64,000 bases of DNA from Ectobacillus funiculus (GCF_042429435.1 NZ_JBHMAF010000071.1); one strand, 5' to 3'; positions 27,559-36,921 are shown, numbered from the stretch's first letter. Translations and numbers: made by a program. The notes: generated by a model from the sequence alone, not told the origin.

Positions 27559-29283
27559 TTACAGGATATCAACCAATTCACGATGCTTGATCCATTTCTT
27601 TATCTTTTCAACGTTATCACCATTGATACGCTTTGTTTTATTACTTAGAAAACGAGAAAGAGTGGAATACGAAATACCTACCTCCTCCGCAAGTGTACGC
27701 AGAGGAATTTTTAATTGCTCTTTGTACTGATTAATAGTGTCACGAATATTTTCAAATTCTTCCTGACCGTCATTTGCACCATTTTGAATCTCGATGACAG
27801 GCGATTCTTGCTTTTGATTCACTGAGCTCACAAACTGGTCCAGCGATGATTCTGCAAATATCTCTAATTGTTGTTCATTAGACTCTTGTCTCCATTGCAA
27901 CGATTTCTGCAGGTGTAACATCTCCTGCGGCGGCACAATAACAATTTGTTGATTTATCCAATAGCTCTTGAACCAATCCCTTTGATTCATTGCTTGTTCA
28001 TTTAGTGCCTGATGATAACTCCAAGAAGCGATGACATGGTCAGCCTGTAGGTTGTCTAGTACATTTTCAAATACTTCTTTTAACCTAGCTGGTTTATGGT
28101 TCTTACTGTCTATTCCCATAACTGACAATAGCCCTTTCTCCCCACCTATCGAGAAGGGACGGTACATCGTTGTACGGCTCAGTTGACGAATACGCCATTG
28201 CCAGCTTAAATACCGAGTAAGTCTCTTATGATACTTATGACGATCCTTAGAGTATTGCAAAGCTTTAATAGGCATCAGGGCCGTAGTGCTTTTTTCTCCT
28301 ATGAGATAGTTAGATAAGAACTCAGAAGGACGTATTGTACAGCTCTCTATTCCTATTACCTCGTCCGTATTAATATCCTTTGCTAACACAATGTCCTCTA
28401 ATACGAACAATCGTTTAATATGCTGCCTTTTATACTTATAAAAATCATTCTTTTGTTCCTCATTGCTGAGTACAACGATTTCATTATCTTCATTAACGTA
28501 AATAAATATGCTTGCTAGAGCCGCTAATCTTTTCATGACCTCTAAACGGTCCTTAATCCGAAAGCTTTTTGCACCATCTTTTCTTCTATGATAACCGCAA
28601 ACTTCCAGTACTTGTTCATAAGAAAACTGAATCATTTCCGTCGAAGAGTTTGTTTGCTCAGTCCAGGCCATTGTAATTACATCTAAGCAATCTGCTGTTA
28701 AGTCGTCCATCGCGCTTAAAACGTTGGTAATGGTTCTTTCCCAAAGCATGGAATCCTCGATACTCTTTAGCTTTAAATCTTCATCCTTATGATTAGACAG
28801 TTGAACCACATGCTTCTTTTTATCGGGTAGCTGATACATTTTCCTTCCCGTATCTTTGCTAAAGGTAAATTTATTTTTTGATATTCCATCACGCAAGTAA
28901 TACAACACATCCGTGTTATTCATTTCTAAATAACTTGAAGCTTCCTGATATAAGTCCTGACCCTCATGAGAAGCTGCTCCCCTCATTATGTCTAGACTAT
29001 CCTCAAATTCCTGTTGAATAAGCGGTCCTAAATACGAATAAATCTCTTGCACATATAATTCTATATTAAAAAGAATGTCATAGAGTTCGATACCCTCTTT
29101 TTCCTTCTTTCTTAACCATTTAATAAGTGCCAAAAAAGAAAAAGACATAAAAGGTGAATCGTATAAGTTAATCATATCTTTTTCAATATCGTTATAAAAT
29201 GATTGCCATTTTGACAACACCGACTCTTCTTTTCCAAAGAGCTGCCGTGCAATTAATAGTGCCGTTTTAAAGGTATGATCCAT
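27559..29283 (-). CDS. candidate plasmid replication initiator A, 574 residues, C-terminal HTH
   Basis: A large protein I cannot place in a named family. Residues ~190-290 (DVITMAWTEQ, SYEQVLEVCGYHRRKDG, RLEVMKRLAALASIFIYV) look like a winged-helix initiator module, and ~365-405 (RYLSWQWRIR) a second helical DNA-binding part. Residues ~520-565 are a lambda-repressor-like helix-turn-helix (LRTLAEEVGISYSTLSRFLS). A charged linker (~455-515) precedes it. The ATG follows AGGGGGAAGC. It faces away from an iteron array and a second large gene, the classic geometry of an iteron-controlled replicon. The role is inferred from position and fold impression, not from a match. Confidence 0.55.
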   Translation of the reverse strand: MDHTFKTALLIARQLFGKEESVLSKWQSFYNDIEKDMINLYDSPFMSFSFLALIKWLRKKEKEGIELYDILFNIELYVQEIYSYLGPLIQQEFEDSLDIMRGAASHEGQDLYQEASSYLEMNNTDVLYYLRDGISKNKFTFSKDTGRKMYQLPDKKKHVVQLSNHKDEDLKLKSIEDSMLWERTITNVLSAMDDLTADCLDVITMAWTEQTNSSTEMIQFSYEQVLEVCGYHRRKDGAKSFRIKDRLEVMKRLAALASIFIYVNEDNEIVVLSNEEQKNDFYKYKRQHIKRLFVLEDIVLAKDINTDEVIGIESCTIRPSEFLSNYLIGEKSTTALMPIKALQYSKDRHKYHKRLTRYLSWQWRIRQLSRTTMYRPFSIGGEKGLLSVMGIDSKNHKPARLKEVFENVLDNLQADHVIASWSYHQALNEQAMNQRDWFKSYWINQQIVIVPPQEMLHLQKSLQWRQESNEQQLEIFAESSLDQFVSSVNQKQESPVIEIQNGANDGQEEFENIRDTINQYKEQLKIPLRTLAEEVGISYSTLSRFLSNKTKRINGDNVEKIKKWIKHRELVDIL

Positions 29284-29373
29284 CTTACGCTTCCCCCTCT
29301 CAGAACAACTTGCCTCTGTTTAGCATACAACATATCCTCTGACATGTGTTATCCTTTGTTGCACTTTTTATAG

Positions 29374-30147
29374 AAAGTGCAACATTCTGGCACTTATCTT
29401 CACCAACTGTATAGCTAGTAATGGATACATGATTTACTTTTACTAGATTGATTTATTAATATGCAGCTTTTCGTTTTCGGAAAGTGTAACAACCTGACAC
29501 TTACTTTGACCAATGTTCTTCATTTCATCTCTATTGGATTATATACATATCGTAACATCTCATTTTCATTCAAGACCCATACTTACTAGTTGCAATTTTA
29601 TCCTCCAAGTTGTAACATCCTGGCATTCATTTTGACCAATTCGCTTCTTCACAAACAATGATTTCTTTTTACTACTGAATTATAACCCTTCTATAGTTAA
29701 AAACATGTTCATTCTCTGGCACAAACCTCTACCAAAAAGTGCAACATCCTGGCACCTATTTTGACCAATCTTTAACTTTGCAACCCAATCAAATCCTTGG
29801 TACATCTGGACTTATTTATTTTTTTAACTTGCTTTCTTTTCGCTAAAAAGTGCAACATCCTGGCACCTATTTTGACTAACTTCTAAACCTGTAATCCCCT
29901 TCAACCCTTGATACATCTAGCTTTACCTCATTTTTAATGAGTTCTTTTCCTCCGCTATATGCAACGAAACATGCTGGCACCTATTTTGACGTGAAATTTC
30001 GATTTTTCATAAAAAAGTGCAACATCCTGGCACCTATTTTGACCAACTTCCAACTTGCAACACCTTTAAATCCTTGATATATCTGGATTGATGTAATTAT
30101 AGCTCCTTTTCTTTCTTCGCTAAAAAGTGCAACATCCTGGCACTTAC
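29374..30147 (+). repeat. iteron array, period about 110 bp
   Basis: Direct repeats with the core AAGTGCAACATCCTGGCACC followed after TAT by TTTGACCAA occur at about 29374, 29481, 29607, 29734, 29845, 29959, 30011 and 30122, with a weak copy near 29702. Most start-to-start distances are 107-126 bp; one is half that. The spacers are related too: a CCTTGATACATCTGGA-like element sits midway (29800, 29910, 30075, 30180). Inverted TTGCACTTT half sites occur at 29358 and 30214. Copies 4, 5 and 7 are nearly identical; outer ones are degenerate. Best read as binding sites for one or both flanking proteins. Confidence 0.85.
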
Positions 30148-30314
30148 ATTTCCCTAAAAAATTTTTAAAAAATTTTTCAGCCCTTGGTACACATGGGCTT
30201 TTCCCATGTTGCATTGTTGCACTTTCTCTTTAAGGACGCCCTTTTCCGATTTTGCTATCTGCTATACTGTAACATAAGCAAAATTAGACGAATTATGGAA
30301 AGGAGGGGAAAAAA

Positions 30315-31970
30315 GTGCCACACTCTCAATTATTAGTAAAAAATAAACGTAGTTTGAAAGGCCTTGAAACAAATGCTGTACTAGTTTCTAGAGAATCTTG
30401 GGTTCATTTACTCGAGAGTATGGAAGAAAACTACTACAAGGCAAAGCGTTTGTCTTCACCAGCTTACATCAAACATTTACCGTACGAAGAGAGACAGATT
30501 CATAAAAGTATGTTTCGTGTGGATGCTTTTTCCCTTCCTTCCAAATTTGGGACAGCTCAACCTAAAAGTTATCTATTGCATGGTGTAACCAATGCTGTTA
30601 TTGACGTCTTTATTATGTTACATAAATTATGCAACACAAACGGTATTATCCGTGATGTTACGATTCATCAGCTCTATGAAGAATATCTTACCTATAAAGA
30701 ATGGGATGCTTCTATCTCCCATATGCAGTTCTATGTGGCAATGGAAAAATTACGCTTACATCAAGTGATTTCTACTACGAAAAACATGTACGGGCGCTAT
30801 ACGATTGAAATTTGTCACTTTATGAATCAAGAAACGAAGAAGCCTAATTACTATGCTTCTATTCATCCTGTTGTCTTTACATACGATTTCTTTAAGCTTT
30901 CCATTGCCGCGAAGAAATTATTTTTAGACATTTGTATCCAACAAGGAACTCGTCCAGAATTAGCACGTATGCTGCCAGAGGAAACGCTGCAAGGACAAAA
31001 GGCTTATATGGGCGGCTTATTTCAATTCCTGCATAAGAAGCATCTGCATCAAATTCAAGGCGTCTTAAAAGAGTTGACTACACCACTCCCTTCTCTCAAC
31101 ATCCCACTTTTTGAGAAGTGTATGCTGGTGAAAGAGTACAGTAGAAAATTCAACAAATTAATTGTATCCGTTAACAAACAACTACGATCTGCGAACGAAT
31201 CTTCCAATGCAGAGACTTATCGTAATTGGTTACGACCAACAGCGATTTATAAGCGTAAAGCTGCCTTTATCGAAAAATCATTGCAAGAACTGCATCTGGG
31301 TGACTTAGCTATACATATGAACCAATTCATCAATGTACTAAAACATACATGCCATATGCAAACACGGGAAGTGTTAAGACGCCTTCGTATGCTAATTGCA
31401 GGTAATGGCCAGCCTGATAACTTAGAAGTTGTTCTACATAAACTTGTTCGTAAGGCATTTCATCACAGAGTTTTAGATGTAGCTGCCAAGACAGGCATTT
31501 ATTCACTCATCACCCATAACGTGAAGGCCTCTATGGCAGAAGAAGCTTTGTTCCAGTTCGGTAATCGTTATTCCATGCACTCTGTACGCAGTATTAAAAA
31601 GTTATTTACTGCCGCACAAGAAGTGCTACAACAAAAATATATGGTTCCGCTTCAGGAAGAAATGTACTATGAGAAAGACATCCGCTATCCAGAAGAAGCT
31701 TTATTCCGTGATTATGCATGTAAGCATGGTGCTGAGTTGCATTCATATTTCCAATTGGAGGCTGAGTTAAGAAAGAAGCTCAACTACAAAGGAAATACTG
31801 TGCCAGGTCATTTACGGGAAGAAATGCTCAAGAAAATCGAGCATCTCCCACAAGCTCCAATGCGTGTTCTCTATCCGCCAAGGGATTTTGATCTCACAGC
31901 ATTCCTCGCAGAATTGGAACAAACATTACGCAAACCCCGTGTCCAGAGAGAATTGGAAATTCTGGTGTAA
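30315..31970 (+). CDS. candidate plasmid replication protein B, 551 residues
   Basis: A 551-residue basic protein starting at GTG (30315) with a strong AAAGGAGG. No family recognised. The N-terminal third (~90-170: VIDVFIMLHKL, SHMQFYVAMEKLRLHQVI, RYTIEI) resembles a winged helix; the rest is mainly helical and Lys/Arg/His rich, with no Walker, HUH or polymerase motif. It is divergent from the 574-residue protein across the iterons. Its own start region (AAAAAAGTGCCACAC) resembles an iteron core, hinting at autoregulation. A -10-like TATACT lies at 30263-30268. A hairpin at 32022-32068 ends the transcript. Replication role is inference from context. Confidence 0.55.
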   Translation: MPHSQLLVKNKRSLKGLETNAVLVSRESWVHLLESMEENYYKAKRLSSPAYIKHLPYEERQIHKSMFRVDAFSLPSKFGTAQPKSYLLHGVTNAVIDVFIMLHKLCNTNGIIRDVTIHQLYEEYLTYKEWDASISHMQFYVAMEKLRLHQVISTTKNMYGRYTIEICHFMNQETKKPNYYASIHPVVFTYDFFKLSIAAKKLFLDICIQQGTRPELARMLPEETLQGQKAYMGGLFQFLHKKHLHQIQGVLKELTTPLPSLNIPLFEKCMLVKEYSRKFNKLIVSVNKQLRSANESSNAETYRNWLRPTAIYKRKAAFIEKSLQELHLGDLAIHMNQFINVLKHTCHMQTREVLRRLRMLIAGNGQPDNLEVVLHKLVRKAFHHRVLDVAAKTGIYSLITHNVKASMAEEALFQFGNRYSMHSVRSIKKLFTAAQEVLQQKYMVPLQEEMYYEKDIRYPEEALFRDYACKHGAELHSYFQLEAELRKKLNYKGNTVPGHLREEMLKKIEHLPQAPMRVLYPPRDFDLTAFLAELEQTLRKPRVQRELEILV

Positions 31971-32021
31971 ACAGCTCTCTTTATTTGTGGAGCAAAAATT
32001 CTAGCCAGATCTCTTCATGGT

Positions 32022-32068
32022 GATAAGCCCTCCAGCTGAAAAAAATAAGCTGTTATGAGGGCTTTTTG
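32022..32068 (+). terminator. intrinsic terminator
   Basis: AAGCCCTCCAGCT...GAGGGCTTTTT downstream of the 551-residue gene; the stem is followed by T5. Confidence 0.75.
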
Positions 32069-32184
32069 TCATGCTTATATATTTTTATGAAAGCAACAGA
32101 TCCAATTTGGAGACGGATTCAGGTCTTGATTTTCCGCTATACACAGCAAATAATTATACAAACTTTATAATGGGTTCTCTTGAC

Positions 32185-32520
32185 TGTGAATAAATCTTTT
32201 GTTCAATAATGCACAAAATACTTATAGATCCCATTTATAAAACAAAAAAACTTAAAGAGATATGTGGATTTAGAAATACTTCTGTTTATATGGCCGATAA
32301 AGAAAGCAAAATGTGGATATAAAAACATAAAAGGCTTGGTATAAATGAAGTTTATACACGAAAACACAAATAATCTTAATGATGTCTGTGTAATATGTGA
32401 TTTATCTAGATAGTGTTTATTAAATGTTTATAGATTTTTATAAAATGTGGATAATTCTCTCATATTTTATAAAATCTCGCATTATTGATAGAAAATTCAG
32501 TTATTTTTATTTATTAGATT
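32185..32520. other. candidate origin: AT-rich DNA with DnaA-box-like sites
   Basis: Within about 270 bp downstream of the candidate initiator there are four same-oriented sites resembling the DnaA box TGTGGATAA: TGTGAATAA (32185-32193), TGTGGATTT (32263-32271), TGTGGATAT (32312-32320) and an exact TGTGGATAA (32446-32454). They sit in very AT-rich sequence that continues to about 32600. No gene is present from 31971 to 33059; the interval also holds an IS6-end-like GGTTCTGGTGCAAATACAAT (about 32811) and a GGCGCATGA...TCATGCGCC hairpin near 32921-32945. Confidence 0.5.
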
Positions 32521-33059
32521 TTATGTATCATAATCCTTATACTTTTATGTGTAATTATTTTTAATGTTTCAGCTTTTTTGCGTGTTTTTCCTTGTCTAAA
32601 CCGTGATTTTCTCGCAAACTTTCAAATTTTATGTACTGAAAAGGCAGGAGATCCCTCCTCCCGCCTGAGTCTGTGGCTATATGTAATAGTTTTTCTTTTA
32701 GTTCTTTTTAATATAAAAGTTACACAGTTATATTAGTTTATATGCTAGGCTAAATAATTCTAGTACATATTGTTGTGAACAAATCTAAACAAACATATAA
32801 CTTGTTTGGTTCTGGTGCAAATACAATAAAAGTTTGAAAAATTTTGCCAAATCATCGGTTTGTCCATACAAAATAAACTTTAGTGACACTACTTCTCTCG
32901 CTACGTTTTTCAACAACATAGGGCGCATGAGTCATTCATGCGCCTGCTCTGCTTGAAACTAGTCTCTTAGCTTTTAGTCTTTTCTAACATATTAATAAAT
33001 AATTAAGCCTTATGTGTCAAGTGGAGTTTTATACTAGAATCGGTCTAACTTCACAATTG

Positions 33060-34469
33060 TCAGCTTGTATGAACTTTAAGGTTCCATCCATCCAAAAAGC
33101 GGGCAGTGTTAACCAACATTTCATCAAATAGTTTGATAGCTTCATCAGGTTTAAGTGTACTTAGTAAAGGATCCTGTACAAAGGCCTGGAATGCTAAGTC
33201 CTTATTCTTTTGAAGGGCAGCTTGCAGTGTGGTTTCTTGATTCATTACATGGCGCATCACCAGATTTTGAACAGGTTTTGGCAATTCACCAGCGAGTACT
33301 GGACGGACACTGCCATAACTAAGAACAGCATTCGTCTCTACCACCGCACCGTTTGGAATCTCTCTTACTTGGCCTTGATTTGGTACATTCACATTAGTAA
33401 TAAATTCACCCAAGCCTAGAAGAGCTTTAATGATATCAATACCTTCTTCTCCTGTTGGTTTTAGTTCAAACGGCTCAGCGCCAGTAGCTAACTGATTACT
33501 TTTTTCTACTAATGCTTGTTTATTTTTCTTACGCCAAGCAACAGGCGTTAACCCGAATTTCCACTCTCTTACGGTTTCAGGATTTGTTAAATACCACGTA
33601 TTCGGCATGAATTCAGCTAAATGGCGATCCCCTGCCGCTGCAATCAAGCCAAAACGTTTAAATAAATCAAATTTCACCCTCTCCGCTGAGGCAAAATGAT
33701 TATTCATCCAATGGCCTTTCTCCGATCCTTCAAAACCACTTTCATAATATTTGTCTACAAACTGTTCATACAACGGAAACAAATCAATCCCTTTATAAGA
33801 AGCCTGATCAATCCACGTAAAATGATTAATACCTAACACATTGACCTTAATCTCTTGACGCTTCACGTCCTCTACTCCCAATAACTCTTCTACCATAGAC
33901 GCTAGCAACTTCTGTGTTCCAAACACTTCATGACAGCAGCCAATTGCTTTAATTTCTGGGAACGTCGCATACAAAGCCCGTGTACAAAGGCTCATTGGAT
34001 TAGTATAATTAATCACCCAAGCATTTGGTGCATGCTCCCGAATCTGTTGGGCTAAATCCATAAAAATCGGAATTGTTCGTAAAGCTCTAACCAAACCACC
34101 AGGCCCAACCGTATCCCCTACAGATTGATACACACCATACTTTTCTGGTAAATGAACATCGGATTCCATCTCATCAAACGACCCAGGGAGAATGGAGATA
34201 ATGACAAAGTCAGCTCCCGTTAAGGCATCCTCTAATGTTCTAACAGCTTCATATTCCCATTTTCCAGCTACATCCGTCCGATCATGTAGACGGTTCCCAA
34301 TTAGTTCATTTTGATAGGCAGCCTGATAATTGACATCATACAGTTTTACCTTACCCGAAAGCGTATCTTCCATCGCAAGGTCACTCATCAATCCCCAAGC
34401 CCATCCTTTGGAACCTCCGCCGATATAAGCGATTTTCAAATCGGTTACTTTTTCATTCGTATAACTCAT
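33060..34469 (-). CDS. glycoside hydrolase family 4, LplD/alpha-galacturonidase-like
   Basis: A 469-residue NAD- and metal-dependent glycosidase of family GH4. The N-terminal Rossmann loop is IAYIGGGSKGWAWGLM (~11-26). The metal-site cysteine motif is CCHEVFGTQKLL (~190); with VLGINHFTWI (~222) and YTNPMSLCTRA it places the protein with LplD-type enzymes rather than with maltose- or cellobiose-6-phosphate hydrolases. I chose the ATG at 34469 because GGAGGAG precedes it. It is divergent from an AraC regulator that probably activates it. The substrate is probably an alpha-linked uronide or galactoside. Confidence 0.75.
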   Translation of the reverse strand: MSYTNEKVTDLKIAYIGGGSKGWAWGLMSDLAMEDTLSGKVKLYDVNYQAAYQNELIGNRLHDRTDVAGKWEYEAVRTLEDALTGADFVIISILPGSFDEMESDVHLPEKYGVYQSVGDTVGPGGLVRALRTIPIFMDLAQQIREHAPNAWVINYTNPMSLCTRALYATFPEIKAIGCCHEVFGTQKLLASMVEELLGVEDVKRQEIKVNVLGINHFTWIDQASYKGIDLFPLYEQFVDKYYESGFEGSEKGHWMNNHFASAERVKFDLFKRFGLIAAAGDRHLAEFMPNTWYLTNPETVREWKFGLTPVAWRKKNKQALVEKSNQLATGAEPFELKPTGEEGIDIIKALLGLGEFITNVNVPNQGQVREIPNGAVVETNAVLSYGSVRPVLAGELPKPVQNLVMRHVMNQETTLQAALQKNKDLAFQAFVQDPLLSTLKPDEAIKLFDEMLVNTARFLDGWNLKVHTS

Positions 34470-34622
34470 TATTTTCTCCTCCATTCAATAAAATCTACTT
34501 CAAATATATAGCAATAATGAAAAAGAATCCTTTCAGCATTTGCTCAATTTATTATTTTTTCTACAATTCTTGCTATTTGATTTTCCAAAAAAATGTTATT
34601 CTTAAATTAGGAGGGAATGCTC

Positions 34623-35477
34623 TTGTTAAATAACGTGGACATGATTGAAGACTTTTGTGTTGAAAAAACCAAACGAACTGAAGCATATAGTATGAAATCC
34701 ACGCATCGTCACGACGCGTATGAAATTTATTATATGTCTAAGGGAGAAAGGCTTTACTTTATTAAAGAACGTACTTATCATGTGAAAGCAGGAGATCTTG
34801 TTTTAGTAAATATGTATGATTTGCATAAAACAACGGAAGCGTATTCACCAAATCACGAAAGGATATTAATCAACTTTAAATCAGACTATATACAAAGAAT
34901 GGCCAATGGAATGGAAGAAAGCTTTTACGAAATATTTCAGAAGTTTCCTGTGCTTCGATTAAATATTAAAGAACAAGGAGCCGTGGAATCTATTCTGAGA
35001 AAAATGATAGAAGAGTATGAAGACAAGACGGAAGGATATCAGACCTATTTAAGGTTGCTTCTGGTGGAGCTGTTGCTTTATATATATCGGCACATAAAAA
35101 AGAATAAAATTGAACCTATAGAATATCCCAATTCTCTGCATGAAAAAGTGTCCGAAATCGTACGGTATATCAACAGCCATTATATGGATGTACTTACTTT
35201 ACAGTCTCTCTCAAAGCAATTTCACATAAGTCCTTATTATCTAAGCAGAGTCTATAAAGAGGTGACGGGTTTTTCTTTTGTGGAATATCTGAATCAGGTA
35301 CGGATTAACGAAGCACAAAAATTGTTAAAAACTACGAATTTAAATGTTACTTCCATTGCTGAAAAAGTGGGATATGAAAATCCTACTCACTTCGGACGTG
35401 TTTTTAAAACAATAACTGGAACCTCTCCGCTGAAGTATAGAAAAAATGGTTCTGGTACAAATACAATAGATGTGTGA
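34623..35477 (+). CDS. AraC-family regulator with cupin domain; C-terminus rewritten by an IS end
   Basis: A 284-residue activator with an N-terminal cupin sensor (~20-120; THRHDAYEIYYMSKGERLYF) and a C-terminal double helix-turn-helix (~185-280; LSKQFHISPYYLSRVYKEV, IAEKVGYENPTHFGRVFK). The TTG at 34623 is a better start than the ATG six bases earlier, because AGGAGGG abuts that ATG. After the conserved SPLKYRK the last residues (NGSGTNTIDV) are encoded by GGTTCTGGTACAAATACAAT, an IS6-type terminal sequence, so the native tail was replaced by insertion. It likely regulates the divergent GH4 gene. Confidence 0.8.
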   Translation: MLNNVDMIEDFCVEKTKRTEAYSMKSTHRHDAYEIYYMSKGERLYFIKERTYHVKAGDLVLVNMYDLHKTTEAYSPNHERILINFKSDYIQRMANGMEESFYEIFQKFPVLRLNIKEQGAVESILRKMIEEYEDKTEGYQTYLRLLLVELLLYIYRHIKKNKIEPIEYPNSLHEKVSEIVRYINSHYMDVLTLQSLSKQFHISPYYLSRVYKEVTGFSFVEYLNQVRINEAQKLLKTTNLNVTSIAEKVGYENPTHFGRVFKTITGTSPLKYRKNGSGTNTIDV

Positions 35478-35525
35478 ACTACCACGAACCTAAAGGTATC
35501 GTGGTTTTACGCCCACAAATATAAA
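35476..35525 (+). repeat. hairpin end sequence, inverted partner at 43658-43706
   Basis: GTGAACTACCACGAACCTAA continuing to about 35525 is repeated almost exactly in reverse orientation at 43658-43706. It holds the hairpin ACCACGA...TCGTGGT. This looks like an IS200/IS605-type subterminal palindrome left by two elements in opposite orientation, or moved as part of one. Confidence 0.6.
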
Positions 35526-35689
35526 TTCTTTCTGGTTTTTGATGGACTTCTCCCGTAAGAAAATTAGCTTCTTTTGAAGCATATGCATCGCTTCCGTATG
35601 CTTTTTTCTACTTTTCTTGAGTTTATACAGTTTTCGACATGTGCCTTTGCAGGATTTGACGAAAGGTTAATCCCCTAAATGTAAGCGTT

Positions 35690-35800
35690 ATCTGTTATGA
35701 TAGTAATTGGGTTGGATGGCGCGCGTGGCTGTCAGGGGTATACAGCGTAGGTGGGGCTGATACCAGGGGAACAGGACTGATAGAGTTCCTTTTTATTTTG
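35690..35800 (+). ncRNA. candidate small RNA with terminator
   Basis: A GC-rich island in AT-rich DNA, preceded by a -10-like TTATGAT (about 35695) and ending in a convincing intrinsic terminator (GGGAAC...GAGTTCC then TTTTTATTTT, about 35765-35797). It contains GGCGCGCGTGGCTGTCAGGG and GGTGGGGCTGATACCAGGGG and no ORF with a ribosome site. About 100 nt would be transcribed. No known RNA family recognised. The rest of 35526-36047 holds an R2 scrap at about 35826-35925. Confidence 0.4.
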
Positions 35801-36047
35801 TAAATACATTACTTTAGAAAGCTATCCAGGATTATGGACAGGCTTTTTTGCTTTTAAAAGGGAAGATCTTACTTTCCGGCGGTCAACGAACAGCCCCAAT
35901 TGAAGCTGCTCGTTGACATAGTGAATGAAAACGGAAGTACGTACAGTCTGTTTATGTAACATTAGCACTTTTTAGCTCAATAACTTAACTTATAAAAGTG
36001 TCCATTTCAAATTAAAATATTAATATATATCATTTTGATATATTTGA

Positions 36048-36921
36048 TTATGATATTTCAATCACATAAGATGTTAATTCTTTTATCTTTGAATTTTTAC
36101 TTGCACTGGTGAAATTATAGACGTCACAAAAAGCGTAACTTTTCTTATTTTCTAATATTATCGTCCCGTTGACAGAACCAGTATTGCCATGGATAATGAT
36201 GTTTTTAATGTTTAGTTCTATTACTTTACTATTTTTCATTTGTTTTAGGTTTTCAACAAACGCTTCTTTTCCTTGAATAGATTTTTTACCGATTATATTC
36301 CAGTCAACTACCCACCACTTAGCTACGCTTGAAGTGGGGCTTGCGAGTGACCAGCAGTACTGACGGTCTAAGACCTCCTACCTTGGAGTGTCCTCTGCAT
36401 CATGGGCGTGTTGACGGTCGCCCTACTACAAGAGACATGCTCAAGTAGCAACCGTTATGCAAGGCATTGCCTAGTAGCAGTACTCAAATTTCCACACGTA
36501 CTAGGCAGACGAGTTACGTCTAAGATTTTACGGTTGCAACGTATTCCTGCAACCAACCTCATATCTTAGGTTGTCAAAGAACAAAAAGAGTGCCTGTAGC
36601 GACGATTCGCCCAACGGTTCATCTCTTATCTAAAATGATACCGTAAAGGAGGAAGTGCAGCATTGGAATGTTTTGCTACGCAAAAACGCGCATTCCTCCC
36701 CGACTTACTCATGAGGCTACGCCCTTCACATTCCTTGTAGTCGGGGTATCCTGCACGAAAAATCTGATGAAAACTATCTGTAATATTCTCAGTAATGAAA
36801 ACCATATCGTTATTAGCAAAAGCCACGGTGAATTCCTTAAGGAAAATTTTTTTGGTGCGTTTCCGCAATCATCTGAGCATATGATGTTGAAATCAACGTA
36901 TTCGGGATTTGTATTATCCAT
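36048..36921 (-). pseudogene. NTF2/SnoaL-like protein gene, frameshifted and split by an insertion
   Basis: The start (36921, AAGGAGGGTG upstream) encodes MDNTNPEYVDFNI and CGNAPKK. One base is missing in an A/T run (~36850), after which FLKEFTVAFANNDMVFITEN follows. The element at 36305-36770 then interrupts it. The remainder resumes as WNIIGKKSIQGKEAFVENLK and on to ITSYVIE-like LTSYVIEIS at 36048. Together they make one nuclear-transport-factor-2-like protein of the kind common in Bacillus (about 125 residues, ligand or enzyme unknown). Both lesions inactivate it. Confidence 0.75.
36305..36770 (+). mobile_element. nuclease-less IS200/IS605-type element with omega-RNA-like body
   Basis: The left end GTCAACTACCCACCACTTA is identical for 19 bases to the left end of the IscB element (45587 reading left on minus), followed by the same CTTGAAGTGGGG-type hairpin closing. 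The right end, about 36695-36770, has the CCCCGACTTACTC...CTTGTAGTCGGGG palindrome with the GGCTACGCCC landmark seen at other ends here. Between them are about 350 bp of highly structured DNA and, near 36650-36690, AAAGGAGGAAGTG followed directly by right-end sequence, where a nuclease ORF seems to have been deleted. It splits the NTF2-like gene. Confidence 0.65.

Noticed and set aside
29374..30147. CRISPR-like reading of the ~33-bp repeats spaced by ~75 bp
   Set aside because: The spacers are related to each other, too long and uneven, the repeats degrade at both ends, and no cas gene is present. Iterons explain it better.
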